Positions 8,014 to 16,627 of a stretch of 64,000 nucleotides of DNA are shown in pieces. Source of the stretch: Candidatus Gastranaerophilales bacterium (lineage in GTDB: Bacteria > Cyanobacteriota > Vampirovibrionia > Gastranaerophilales > Gastranaerophilaceae); NCBI GenBank assembly GCA_944324425.1, contig CALUWE010000004.1, positions 1 through 64,000 of the forward strand, given 5' to 3'. Numbering within the stretch: position 1 is the stretch's first letter; every line of letters begins with the position of its first letter. The notes under the pieces are model-generated. The model saw nothing but the letters and a program-made list of their open reading frames with translations. It ran no database searches and was not told where the DNA came from. The translations under genes and the position numbers were made by a program.

Positions 8014-8940
8014 ATGAAAACTTGGAAGGACAAGCTTTTTTGGATAACCACAAAGCTAAAAATTTTAAAATTTCAAATTTTTGTCAAATATGTGTCGCCA
8101 AAGCTTAAAGATGTTTACAGTGAAGTAAATACAATTATTACAACAAGGCCCGATTACATTATTAAACTTCAAGGCAGGCTTGGAAATCAAATGTTTCAAT
8201 ATGCCTTTTCAAAATGCTTAAAAGGAAATGTTTTGTTTGACCGTTCTCCTTTAGAAACCCAAAAATTTGCAAAATATCAACTGGATAAATTTAATGTGAA
8301 TTTAAAAACCATAAAAACCCAAATATTGGCAGATTTTGAAGAAAAACACAAATTAAAATCAGGCTTTGGTTTTATTGATACAGAAACAATTAAGCCGCCA
8401 GTATATTTAGACGGATACTACCAAAATGAAAAATATTTTATAGAATACAAAGATGAACTTATAAAAGAATTTACAACAACTGCCAAAATGACGGATGAAT
8501 ACCTTAAAATGGCAGAAAAAATTGAAGGTTCAAATTCCGTCTTATTAAATTTCAGAGTTGCAAAGGATTATAAAAATATTAACTGGACAGTCAGTTATGA
8601 CTACCAAAGAAAGGCAATCGAATATATAAAAGAAAGGGTTCAAAACCCCGAATTTTTTGTTTTTGCGGATGATATTAATGAAGTTAAAAGAAGCTTTAGA
8701 ACGGATGAAAAATTAACTTTTGTAGATATAGGAAAAAATAACCCTGATAAAGTTTACCTTGATTTGGAACTTATGAAAAAATGCAAATATGACATTTTAA
8801 CAAATTCCAGTTTTTCATTTTGGGCAGGCTGGTTAAATCAAAACCCGAATAAAATTGTAATAGCACCGGACCCTTGGATACAGGAAAATGACGGCGTTGT
8901 GCCTGATGATTGGATAAAAATAAGAGCGGAAAAAAATTAA
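8014..8940 (+). CDS. divergent GT11 (alpha-1,2-fucosyltransferase-like) protein
   Basis: Related to family 11 glycosyltransferases, which move fucose from GDP-fucose to a galactose 2-OH. Seen: GRLGNQMFQYAFSKCL (the family's N-terminal signature, about residues 52-67) and NSSFSFWAGWLNQNPNKIVI near 270-290 followed by APDPW. The family's donor-binding HxRRGDY is altered to NFRVAKDY, keeping the first Arg and the final DY but losing His, the second Arg and Gly. It may use another donor or be weakly active. The ATG at 8014 has TAAGGA 8 bases upstream; the longer frame begins inside the preceding terminator. Residues 1-45 are a basic, aromatic leader without clear function. A terminator follows. 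Confidence 0.75.
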   Translation: MKTWKDKLFWITTKLKILKFQIFVKYVSPKLKDVYSEVNTIITTRPDYIIKLQGRLGNQMFQYAFSKCLKGNVLFDRSPLETQKFAKYQLDKFNVNLKTIKTQILADFEEKHKLKSGFGFIDTETIKPPVYLDGYYQNEKYFIEYKDELIKEFTTTAKMTDEYLKMAEKIEGSNSVLLNFRVAKDYKNINWTVSYDYQRKAIEYIKERVQNPEFFVFADDINEVKRSFRTDEKLTFVDIGKNNPDKVYLDLELMKKCKYDILTNSSFSFWAGWLNQNPNKIVIAPDPWIQENDGVVPDDWIKIRAEKN

Positions 8941-8965
8941 AAAGGGCTAAATTAAGCCCTTTTTA
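8939..8965 (+). terminator. terminator after the GT11-like gene
   Basis: Stem AAAAGGGCT/AGCCCTTTT directly after the stop codon, followed by T residues. Confidence 0.8.
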
Positions 8966-8974
8966 ATACATATT

Positions 8975-9004
8975 AAAAGACACCGATTCTTTTTGTTCGG
9001 TGTC
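8975..9004 (-). terminator. terminator of the small gene at 9097
   Basis: Perfect inverted repeat GACACCGA/TCGGTGTC (8979-9004) with TTTT on the minus-strand 3' side. It lies about 95 bases past the stop of the minus-strand small gene. Confidence 0.6.
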
Positions 9005-9096
9005 AGCTATTATTGTTATAGCTTCGGGATTGTGTTGTTAGGTGTCGATAAATAATTTTATATTATTTTGGTTGTTATTAATGCATCATTTATGGT

Positions 9097-9339
9097 TTAA
9101 GCCATAATGTTCAACTTGGTTTCTTCAAGACCTTTTTCTATGCTTTTAGCTCTTGATTGAATTTGTGTAAAAATAGGAACAACTGTTCCGACAAAGCCTG
9201 TTAATAAACCGCCTTCAACCATGTTGCTTTTTGGTGACGGAGCTTCGAGGCCGTAATTTGTTTGTACGCCGGCTTTGAAGCTGATGTTTTTATTATTTAG
9301 TGTATTATATACATTATTTATTGAGTTAACTTTTAACAT
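9097..9339 (-). CDS. small lineage-type protein with ISFKAG motif
   Basis: 80-residue protein of unknown function. It starts with an Asn-rich stretch (VNSINNVYNTLNNKN) and then ISFKAG, a short F-K/F-G motif that recurs near the N termini of other unassigned proteins in this window. Residues 42-62 (EGGLLTGFVGTVVPIFTQIQ) are a moderately hydrophobic helix; the C terminus is charged and ends near LNIMA. It is real on expression grounds: TTGACA-17-AATAAT lies upstream, AAGAAG precedes the ATG, and a terminator follows. I do not recognise a family. Confidence 0.6.
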   Translation of the reverse strand: MLKVNSINNVYNTLNNKNISFKAGVQTNYGLEAPSPKSNMVEGGLLTGFVGTVVPIFTQIQSRAKSIEKGLEETKLNIMA

Positions 9340-9682
9340 TTTTCTTCTTTAGCCTTCTCTTTTTCTTCTCTTTAAAGTGTATGTGAAACACTTTTTGTTT
9401 ATATTTGTATTATTACCCTAAAACTTTAATTTGTCAACCCCCCTTTATAATTTTTTTATATCCTTGGTATTAAAGGGTTTTGACGATTTTAAAAATTAAT
9501 AAGGCTGATAAAAAATAATAAGTGTTATTTTAACAATTATAAAACCTTACTCAATACAGACAATTTGGAATTTTAATTTGATACTATTTTAAAATCCTCA
9601 TATTGTTTATTACCCAAAGGGGTTATTTTGCTTGTCGTAACTTGAATTAAGATAAAAAACAAAAATAAAAAGGCTGTTATTA
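9340..9682. other. intergenic region between divergent genes
   Basis: 343 bases holding the promoter of the minus-strand small gene (9409-9437) and the upstream region of the exporter operon. AAGTGT/ACACTT at about 9375-9394 is a weak hairpin in the small gene's leader. No good promoter for the exporter operon was found; the only candidate is TTGGAA-17-TTTAAA around 9567-9596. No gene is visible. Confidence 0.5.
9409..9437 (-). promoter_or_regulatory. strong promoter of the small gene at 9097
   Basis: Minus strand: consensus -35 TTGACA (9432-9437), 17-base spacer, AATAAT (9409-9414). It would give a leader of about 60 bases. Confidence 0.65.
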
Positions 9683-10990
9683 ATGAAAAAAATTCCCTGT
9701 TTTTTATTTCTCTTGTTTTGGTTTCTTGTGCCGCAAAAAGCACAAGCCCTGAATTTAAACTGGTTTGACAATTTTCAAGACCCCAATTTAACAAAATATA
9801 TTTTAATGGCGCTTGAACAAAATAAAGATGTTGAAATTGCAAGAAAGAACATTTTAAAGTACAGGCAAGAAAAAAATCTTGCAATATCCAAACTCTTCCC
9901 AAATGCAAATGTGGGTTCAAATTATGCCCTATTAAAAATTCCGAAAACTTCAATCCCGGGGAATGACATTCAGCCAAACAGCTATATTTTGCCTTTTAAT
10001 TTTTCTTGGGAAATAGACTATCTTTTAAAAAATTACAATAAAGTTCAGCAGGCAAAATTAGACATAGAAAATTCAATTTTTGAAGTTGAATCAACAAAAT
10101 TAATTGTAATAACAGATACCGCAAGCGCCTATTTCAATGCTTCCAATTTAAATAAGCAAATTGAAGAACAACAAAAAATTTTAAACCAAACTAAAAAAAT
10201 TTATGAAGCGTATCAAAAAATGCTTAAAATAGGCTCTGTTAATATAATTGATGTTAATTTAAAAGAAGATTCTTTGCTAAGGGCAACAAACAACCTGAAT
10301 GACTTAAAAAAACAAAGAGGAATTTTTTTAACAAATCTTGCTTATTTAACGGGAAATTCACCCTATAACTTAGATGAAATGGAAATAACCCCTATTGATA
10401 AAATCGAATTTAAAGGAGCTTATCCCGAAACTTTAAACGGCGGAATTATTTCAAACAGACCGGATATTAAAAAACTTGAAAATGAAATAAAAAGGGCAAA
10501 AATAGATATAACAATAGCCAAAAAAGATTTCTTACCCAAAATAAACATTTTAGGCTTTATGGCATTTTCAACAATTGTTCAAAACTTTGGCTGGGACGGG
10601 GTTTTTGCAGGGTTAATTGCAGGGGCAAGCCAAAATATTTTTGACGGGGGTAAAAGAATTTTTAATTTTAAAGAAAGAAAAATTGATTATGAAACAAAAA
10701 TTGAAAACTACCTGAAGGCAGACTTAAACGCTCTAAAAGAAGTAAATGAAAGCTTGTATACCTTAAAAAAAGATTATGAAACCTTATTAAACGGCGAAAA
10801 AATGGTGAAATTGGCGGAAACCAATTTTATAAAAGTTTTTAAATCTTATGATTACGGCAAAAGCAGCTATCTTGATTATTTGGATGAAAACAATGTTTTT
10901 TTAAATTCAAATATCAGCTACTTTAACCTCAAAAACCAAAATTTTATAAATTTAATTTCCTTGTATAAAGCTGTCGGCGGAGCATTATAG
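9683..10990 (+). CDS. TolC-like outer-membrane efflux protein
   Basis: Outer-membrane channel of a tripartite exporter (OEP family). The 435-residue protein has a signal peptide ending near QKAQA (about residue 22) and two related halves of alternating coiled coil and strand, typical of TolC/NodT. Visible family features are DTASAYFN in the first half and NRPDIKKLENEIKRAKIDI, LPKI and an IFDGGKR segment in the second. There is no obvious lipobox Cys at the signal cleavage site. The next gene's ATG follows the stop directly, so it is co-transcribed with the adaptor, ATPase and permeases. AAGG lies 9 bases before the ATG. Confidence 0.88.
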   Translation: MKKIPCFLFLLFWFLVPQKAQALNLNWFDNFQDPNLTKYILMALEQNKDVEIARKNILKYRQEKNLAISKLFPNANVGSNYALLKIPKTSIPGNDIQPNSYILPFNFSWEIDYLLKNYNKVQQAKLDIENSIFEVESTKLIVITDTASAYFNASNLNKQIEEQQKILNQTKKIYEAYQKMLKIGSVNIIDVNLKEDSLLRATNNLNDLKKQRGIFLTNLAYLTGNSPYNLDEMEITPIDKIEFKGAYPETLNGGIISNRPDIKKLENEIKRAKIDITIAKKDFLPKINILGFMAFSTIVQNFGWDGVFAGLIAGASQNIFDGGKRIFNFKERKIDYETKIENYLKADLNALKEVNESLYTLKKDYETLLNGEKMVKLAETNFIKVFKSYDYGKSSYLDYLDENNVFLNSNISYFNLKNQNFINLISLYKAVGGAL

Positions 10991-11818
10991 ATGAAAAAAG
11001 CATTTAGCATTATTTTAATTTTTACAATTTGTTGTTTTCTTGTATGGTTTTTCTTTTTTAAAGAAAAAAAAGATAAAAGAATAACATTATACGGTAACAT
11101 TGAAATTCGCCAAACCGATTTATCCTTCAGGGTTTCTGGCAGGTTAAATAAACTCTTTAAAGAAGAAGGCGACTATGTAAAAGAAGGGGAACTTTTAGCC
11201 GAAATTGAAGATGACATCTATAAAGCCGCCTTAAATAAAGCAAAAGGAAACGTTAAAGAAAAAAGAGCCCAAAAAATTAAAAATGAAGCCATTTTTAACT
11301 ATAACCACCCCCTATGCCACGATTTCACAATTTCAAAAGAAGAATGTTCAAATATAACCCAAAATGTTGAAATTGCAAAAGGGGAATATAAGGTAAGCGT
11401 TTCGGAACTTGAAAAAGCAATAATTGATTTGGATGACACCAAAATGTATGCGCCCTACGACGGAGTTATTTTAAGCAGGGTTAGAGAAAAAGGAACAATT
11501 TTATCATCGGGCGAGACCGTTTATTCAATTTCTATGCTGCAGCCTGTTTGGGTTAGAGCTTTTATAGAAGAGCCGATGTTAGGAAAAATTAAACTTGGCC
11601 AAAAAGCTTTAATTTATACTGATTCAAGGCCAAAAAAGCCTTACTTGGCACACATTGGGTTTATTTCCCCCGTTGCTGAATTTACCCCAAAAACTGTTGA
11701 AACAACAAGCTTAAGGGCAGATTTAGTTTACAGAGTAAGAATTATTGCAGATAACGTTGACCCCTATTTAAGACAAGGCATGCCTGTAACCGTTAAAATT
11801 TTAGAGGATGAAATTTGA
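10991..11818 (+). CDS. HlyD/YbhG-like periplasmic adaptor
   Basis: Membrane-fusion subunit linking the inner-membrane ABC transporter to the TolC-like channel. The 275-residue protein has an N-terminal anchor about 5-24, a biotinyl-lipoyl domain (SFRVSGRLNKLFKEEGDYVK near 40-60), a short coiled hairpin (70-150), and the matching lipoyl half DTKMYAPYDGVIL near 147-160 followed by a beta barrel. The hairpin contains two Cys (PLC, EEC) about 11 residues apart, which could form a disulfide in the periplasm; this is inference. Its stop overlaps the TTG start of the ATPase gene by four bases. Confidence 0.88.
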   Translation: MKKAFSIILIFTICCFLVWFFFFKEKKDKRITLYGNIEIRQTDLSFRVSGRLNKLFKEEGDYVKEGELLAEIEDDIYKAALNKAKGNVKEKRAQKIKNEAIFNYNHPLCHDFTISKEECSNITQNVEIAKGEYKVSVSELEKAIIDLDDTKMYAPYDGVILSRVREKGTILSSGETVYSISMLQPVWVRAFIEEPMLGKIKLGQKALIYTDSRPKKPYLAHIGFISPVAEFTPKTVETTSLRADLVYRVRIIADNVDPYLRQGMPVTVKILEDEI

Positions 11819-13515
11819 ACCTTTTGGATGTTAAAAATTTATATAAAACCTTTAAGGGTGAAAAAAGCCCTTCCCTATATGATATTTCTTTTTCTCTGAA
11901 AAAGGGGGAAAGAACAGCGCTTATCGGGCCGGATGGTGCCGGCAAAACAACTCTTTTAAGGCTTTTGGTGGGGTTAATTGAAGCTGACAACAAAAAAGAA
12001 AACCCCATTTTAATTGAAGGCTTATCCCCTTGCAAAAATTTGGATGAAATTAAAAAAATTATAGGCTATATGCCCCAAAAATTCGGGCTTTATGAAGATT
12101 TAACCGTTAGAGAAAACCTGGAGCTTTATGCAGGCTTAAAAAATATAGAAGGGGATGAAAAAGAAAAAAGCTTTAATGAACTTTTAAAATTTTCAGGTCT
12201 GACCGATTTTCAAAACAGGCTTGCAGGGGCACTTTCAGGCGGAATGAAGCAAAAATTGGGCTTATCTTGCGTTTTGTTGTCAAAACCAAAGCTTCTTTTA
12301 TTGGATGAACCATCCGTTGGTGTTGACCCTGTTTCAAGAAGAGATTTGATTGAAATAACGGATAAGCTTTCAAAAGAAAATAAAATAAGCATAATTTGGG
12401 CAACAAGTTATTTAGATGAAGCTAAATTTTTTGAAAATGTCATTTTGCTTCAAGACGGCAAAAAAATTTACGGGGGAAGCCCCGACAATGCAACAAAGGC
12501 AGTTGAAGGGCTTACTTTTTACACAAAAGAAAATTATGAAATAAGAAATTATCTATATGACATTATGACAAAAGAAAAAGGAATAACGGATGCCACAATC
12601 GAAGGGGATAAAATAAGGGTTGTTTTTGAAAATAAAAACGCCGTTAAAAATTTTCACCATCCCTTAACAGAAACAAAAAGCAGGTTCGAAGATTTTGTGA
12701 TGAGCGCAATTCATCAAAAAGAAAATTTTTATGTTGAAAATAATGATTTTATTAATCTGAAAGCCCCAAATAATATTGCAATAGAAGCAATTAATTTATC
12801 TAAAAAATACGGCTCTTTTACAGCTGCAAATAAAATTAATTTTAAAGTAAAACAAGGGGAAATTTTCGGGTTATTAGGGCCGAACGGTGCGGGAAAATCA
12901 ACCACTTTTAAAATGCTCACAGGCCTTATTAAACCAACGGGCGGCAATGCTAAAATTATGGGCAGCTCAATTAATGATAACCCGGTTGAAGCAAAAAAAC
13001 ATTTTGGTTATATGGCACAAAAATTTTCACTGTTCGGAAATTTAAGCGTAAAACAGAATATTGAATTTTTTATGGGGGTTTACGGGGTTAAAAAGAAAAT
13101 AAAAGAAGTTATCAAAGGTTATGAAATTGAAAAATACCTTGAATACAGCGCACAAAACCTGCCTTTAGGGTATAAGCAAAGATTATCACTTTTATGTGCA
13201 ACCATTTCAAACCCTCCTGTTTTATTTTTGGATGAACCCACATCAGGCGTTGATCCTAATTCAAGAAGAGAATTTTGGATGAGAATAAACAACTTTGTAA
13301 AAAATAATTCAACCGTGCTTGTAACCACCCATTTTATGGATGAAGCCCAATTTTGCGACAATGTTGCCCTTGTTTATAGGGGGGAAATTTTAGTTCAGGG
13401 AACGCCCGATGAATTAAAAAATATGGCAAAAACAAAAACAAACAATAACCCAACAATGGAAGATGCCTTTGTTTTCCTGATTAAAGAAGCCGACAAGGGG
13501 ACAAAAACAAGATGA
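11815..13515 (+). CDS. tandem ABC ATPase of a YbhF-type exporter
   Basis: One polypeptide of 566 residues carries both nucleotide-binding domains of an ABC-2 exporter. NBD1: Walker A GPDGAGKTT near 39-47, signature LSGGMKQKL, Walker B LLLLDEPSVGVDP. NBD2 from about residue 320: GPNGAGKST near 355, Walker B VLFLDEPTSGVDP, but its signature reads LPLGYKQRL instead of LSGG, so ATP hydrolysis may be asymmetric; the same drift is known in YbhF-like proteins. The start is a TTG with GAGG 6 bases upstream, overlapping the adaptor's TGA. It overlaps the first permease by four bases. Confidence 0.92.
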   Translation: MNLLDVKNLYKTFKGEKSPSLYDISFSLKKGERTALIGPDGAGKTTLLRLLVGLIEADNKKENPILIEGLSPCKNLDEIKKIIGYMPQKFGLYEDLTVRENLELYAGLKNIEGDEKEKSFNELLKFSGLTDFQNRLAGALSGGMKQKLGLSCVLLSKPKLLLLDEPSVGVDPVSRRDLIEITDKLSKENKISIIWATSYLDEAKFFENVILLQDGKKIYGGSPDNATKAVEGLTFYTKENYEIRNYLYDIMTKEKGITDATIEGDKIRVVFENKNAVKNFHHPLTETKSRFEDFVMSAIHQKENFYVENNDFINLKAPNNIAIEAINLSKKYGSFTAANKINFKVKQGEIFGLLGPNGAGKSTTFKMLTGLIKPTGGNAKIMGSSINDNPVEAKKHFGYMAQKFSLFGNLSVKQNIEFFMGVYGVKKKIKEVIKGYEIEKYLEYSAQNLPLGYKQRLSLLCATISNPPVLFLDEPTSGVDPNSRREFWMRINNFVKNNSTVLVTTHFMDEAQFCDNVALVYRGEILVQGTPDELKNMAKTKTNNNPTMEDAFVFLIKEADKGTKTR

Positions 13516-14636
13516 ATTTAAGAGTTGTAAAAGTTTTTGTAAAAAAAGAATTTAAACAAATTATAAGGGATAATTCAAGCGTTTTAATTGCTTTTATTTT
13601 GCCTTTAATTTTGCTTTTTTTATTTGGTTTTGGCGTTAATTTTGACACAAATACGGTAAAAATCGGAATTGTGGATTTATCCAATTCAATAGAATCAAGA
13701 GATTTTATTCAATCTTTGAATGATACAAGGTATCTTGAAACAAAGTTTTTTAAAACAACCAATAAGGCGGAAATTTCTTTAGCAGGGGGGAAGATAAGAG
13801 GATATGTCGTGATTCCCGTTAATTATGCAATTGAACTGAAGAAAAAAACAAACCCCAAAATTCAAATTATAACAGACGGCACGGAACCAAACACGGCAAA
13901 ATTTGTTTCAAGTTACATTCAAGGGGCATATCAAGCATACATTCAATATGAAAATTCAAGGCAGGGGGGTTTAAATAAAACAAAAACAATCACTGCAAAT
14001 ATCCGCTCTTGGTATAACCCTGCCCTAAAAAGCACTTATTTTATACTGCCCGGGTCGCTTGCAATTATTATGACCATGACAGGAACCGTTTTAACCGCAC
14101 TTGTTATTGCAAGAGAATGGGAAAGGGGCACAATGGAAGCCATTTTAACCACCAACATTACAAAAGGCGAATTTATTTTGGCAAAATACATTGCATATTT
14201 TGTTTTAGGGTTTTTATCAATTCTTTTTTGCCTGTTTTTAATTATTTTTGTTTTCAAAGTGCCTTTTTATGGTTCATACATTGCGCTTTTTGTTGTTTCA
14301 TCTCTTTTTATGCTAACAGGCCTTGGGCTTGGACTTTTAATTTCAACAATTTTTAAAGACCAGTTTACATCAAGCCAAATAGCGGGAAGCATAGGGTTTA
14401 TGCCCTCTATGATGCTATCGGGGTTAATTTATGAAATAGATTCAATGCCCTTTTTAATTAAAACAATTTCTAATATAATTCCTGCAAAATATTATGTTTC
14501 TGCTGTTACAAGCCTATTTTTATCCGGAACAATTTTTAAAATAATTCTTTTTAGCTCAATTTATATGTTGGTTTTTTCAATTATGACGGCAATTTTAATT
14601 TATAAAAATACAACGGAAAGGCTTGAAAATTGTTAA
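13512..14636 (+). CDS. ABC-2 permease (YbhS-like)
   Basis: Inner-membrane permease of the exporter. 374 residues: one N-terminal helix (VLIAFILPLILLFLFGFGV, about 24-42), a large periplasmic domain (about 45-170) and five C-terminal helices, including the ABC-2 signature region around GTMEAILTTNITKGEFILAK. Pairs with the following permease to form a heterodimer. The ATG overlaps the ATPase stop (ATGA). Substrate not predictable; YbhFSR homologues export drugs or cations. Confidence 0.9.
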   Translation: MNLRVVKVFVKKEFKQIIRDNSSVLIAFILPLILLFLFGFGVNFDTNTVKIGIVDLSNSIESRDFIQSLNDTRYLETKFFKTTNKAEISLAGGKIRGYVVIPVNYAIELKKKTNPKIQIITDGTEPNTAKFVSSYIQGAYQAYIQYENSRQGGLNKTKTITANIRSWYNPALKSTYFILPGSLAIIMTMTGTVLTALVIAREWERGTMEAILTTNITKGEFILAKYIAYFVLGFLSILFCLFLIIFVFKVPFYGSYIALFVVSSLFMLTGLGLGLLISTIFKDQFTSSQIAGSIGFMPSMMLSGLIYEIDSMPFLIKTISNIIPAKYYVSAVTSLFLSGTIFKIILFSSIYMLVFSIMTAILIYKNTTERLENC

Positions 14637-15769
14637 AAGAAATTTTAAACAACCTGAAAGAAAAATATAAAAGGGTTTTAAGCCTTATTATAAAAGAATT
14701 TCATTCAATTTGGCGCGATAAAAAAAGCAGAAGTGTTATTTTTCTGCCCACAATAATGCAGCTTTTTATTTTTTCATATGCCGCAACATTAGATATAACA
14801 AATATAAAACTCGGTATTCTGGATTACGACAACACGGAAATTACAAGAGAATTCATAAGGCAGATTAAAGGAAGCAGATATTTTGATAAAATTTACAACT
14901 TCAAAAGTCATAAAGAATTAAAAAATGCAATTGATGAAGAAAAAATAAGGGTCGGAATTTTTATTGAAAACAACTTCACAAAAAACTATAAAATGGGAAA
15001 CAACCCTTCAATTATGGTGTTAACGGACGGCAGAAGAACAAATTCAAGCCAAATTATTGCAAGCTATATAACAGAAATTGCAAATAATTTTTCACCTTTG
15101 GGGCAAGTTTCAAGAAATTCAAAATCGCCTTTTTTTGAAGTCAGAAACCACTATAACCCGAATTTATCTTATCACCTTTTTATTGTGGCATCTTTAATGG
15201 GAATTTTACCCATGACAGCTGTTGTTTTGTTATCATCTTTATCTCTTGCAAGAGAAAAAGAAATGGGAACATTTGATGAGCTTTTGGTTTTGCCGTTTAA
15301 AACAAGCGAGATAATTTTTGGAAAAGTTGTTGTGCCCTTATTTTTCGGACTTATTAACGGAATTATTATACTTTTAATATCAAAAATATTTTTTAATTTG
15401 CCCTTTACAGGCTCATTTCCCTTATTTATGCTTTCTTTAAGCCTGTTTTTAATTTCTGTTGTCGGCATTGGGCTTTTTATCTCATCCGTTTGCAAAACCC
15501 AGCAGCAAGCCATGCTTGGTGTTTTTGTTTTTATGTTCCCTGCCATACTTTTATCGGGCTATACAAGCCCCATTGAAAATATAACCCCTGAAATTTTGCA
15601 GCAATTAACCGTTTTGAACCCTTTAAGATTTTTTCTTGTAATTTCAAAGGGAATTATTTTAAAAAATATGAATTTTTATTACATTTTCTTAAATTTGTTG
15701 CCGATTGTTATAATTTCAGCATTGACTTTAACCTTTGCAGGACAAGCGTTTAAAGCCAAATTGGAATAG
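14630..15769 (+). CDS. ABC-2 permease (YbhR-like)
   Basis: Second permease of the exporter, 379 residues with the same plan: helix near 40-55, periplasmic domain to about 180, then five helices, with EMGTFDELLVLPFKTSEIIF as the coupling region. It starts at TTG (14630) and overlaps the previous gene by 7 bases. It resembles the preceding permease and the pair probably arose by duplication. It is the last gene of the operon; no terminator is obvious before the pilin promoter about 40 bases downstream. Confidence 0.88.
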   Translation: MLKEILNNLKEKYKRVLSLIIKEFHSIWRDKKSRSVIFLPTIMQLFIFSYAATLDITNIKLGILDYDNTEITREFIRQIKGSRYFDKIYNFKSHKELKNAIDEEKIRVGIFIENNFTKNYKMGNNPSIMVLTDGRRTNSSQIIASYITEIANNFSPLGQVSRNSKSPFFEVRNHYNPNLSYHLFIVASLMGILPMTAVVLLSSLSLAREKEMGTFDELLVLPFKTSEIIFGKVVVPLFFGLINGIIILLISKIFFNLPFTGSFPLFMLSLSLFLISVVGIGLFISSVCKTQQQAMLGVFVFMFPAILLSGYTSPIENITPEILQQLTVLNPLRFFLVISKGIILKNMNFYYIFLNLLPIVIISALTLTFAGQAFKAKLE

Positions 15770-15810
15770 TTTTTATATTAAGGCAATTGGTGTATTTTTG
15801 ACCGCTATTA

Positions 15811-15840
15811 TTGCATTAAAGGGGCTTGCAATGGTATAAT
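15811..15840 (+). promoter_or_regulatory. promoter of the prepilin-like gene
   Basis: TTGCAT (15811-15816), 18-base spacer, consensus TATAAT (15835-15840) with upstream TGG (extended -10). Confidence 0.7.
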
Positions 15841-15875
15841 AAATTTGGTCCTAATTTATGAAAGGTAACTTAATT

Positions 15876-16541
15876 ATGAAAAAGAGCTTAGGTTTTACAT
15901 TGGCTGAAGTTTTGATTACTTTGGCTATTATCGGTGTAGTTGCTGCGATGACCATTCCTTCAGTTATCGTTAACACTAACCAATCAGAATTCAAAACAGG
16001 CTTAAGAAAAGCAGTTTCTGTTTTGAACTCATCTTTAACAATGAATATTGCTCTTGAAGGTGAATCACCATACGACAACTCAAACTTGTTCGGATACCTT
16101 CAACAGCACATGTCAGTTATGAAGTCAACAACAAACCTCAACTTCAACAACGACGGCAACTATGCATTCTACACAACCGACGGTATGAGATTTGAATTCC
16201 CAACCACAGGTACTCAAAAATTCACATTGCACGAAAAAGTTGACCAACAAACAATCACATTCAACCAAAACAAATCAGAAGGCAAATACATTGGTGAATG
16301 CGGTTCATTGGGCTTAGCTACAAACGTTAACTCAACAAACAAAGGTCCTTGCTTGATTATGGTTGACGTTAACGGCGACAGAAAACCGAACCCTGCTAAC
16401 GCTTCACAAAAAGCTGTATACGCTTGGGCAGGCCCCGGTGAAAAACTTCTTAAAGACGTATTCACCATCATGATTACAGACGAAAAAGCTGTACCTCTCG
16501 GTGTTTCAGCTCAAAAAGCTATGTACCAAGCTCAAAAATAG
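15876..16541 (+). CDS. type IV prepilin-like protein with N-terminal methylation motif
   Basis: Secreted pseudopilin/pilin-type protein. KKSLGFTLAEVLITLAIIGV is a textbook class III signal: a short basic leader, cleavage between G and F, Glu at +5 of the mature protein and a hydrophobic helix. The remaining about 190 residues form an unassigned globular domain rich in Asn, Thr and Gly, with two Cys (GECGS, GPCLI) likely disulfide-bonded. AAAGG lies 9 bases before the ATG at 15876, so this start is preferred over the in-frame ATG at 15858. Codon use differs from neighbours (AAC, TTC and GCT favoured), implying high expression. No pilus assembly genes are adjacent. A strong bidirectional terminator follows. 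Confidence 0.85.
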   Translation: MKKSLGFTLAEVLITLAIIGVVAAMTIPSVIVNTNQSEFKTGLRKAVSVLNSSLTMNIALEGESPYDNSNLFGYLQQHMSVMKSTTNLNFNNDGNYAFYTTDGMRFEFPTTGTQKFTLHEKVDQQTITFNQNKSEGKYIGECGSLGLATNVNSTNKGPCLIMVDVNGDRKPNPANASQKAVYAWAGPGEKLLKDVFTIMITDEKAVPLGVSAQKAMYQAQK

Positions 16542-16561
16542 TTTGGTTTAAAAGCTATAAG

Positions 16562-16596
16562 AAAAACCCTGAAGACCTTATCTTCAGGGTTTTTTA
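16562..16596. terminator. bidirectional terminator between prepilin gene and gpsA
   Basis: 11-base stem AACCCTGAAGA/TCTTCAGGGTT (16565-16591) with A-run before and T-run after, so it can serve both convergent genes. Confidence 0.9.
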
Positions 16597-16627
16597 TATA
16601 TGTATAAAATAAACCTCAAATTATGGC

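Noticed and set aside
9573-9977. 134-codon minus-strand frame
   Set aside because: Antisense to the signal peptide and N terminus of the TolC-like protein, without ribosome site or domain.
15172-15546. 124-codon minus-strand frame
   Set aside because: Antisense shadow of the second ABC-2 permease; Lys/Ile-rich and no family match.
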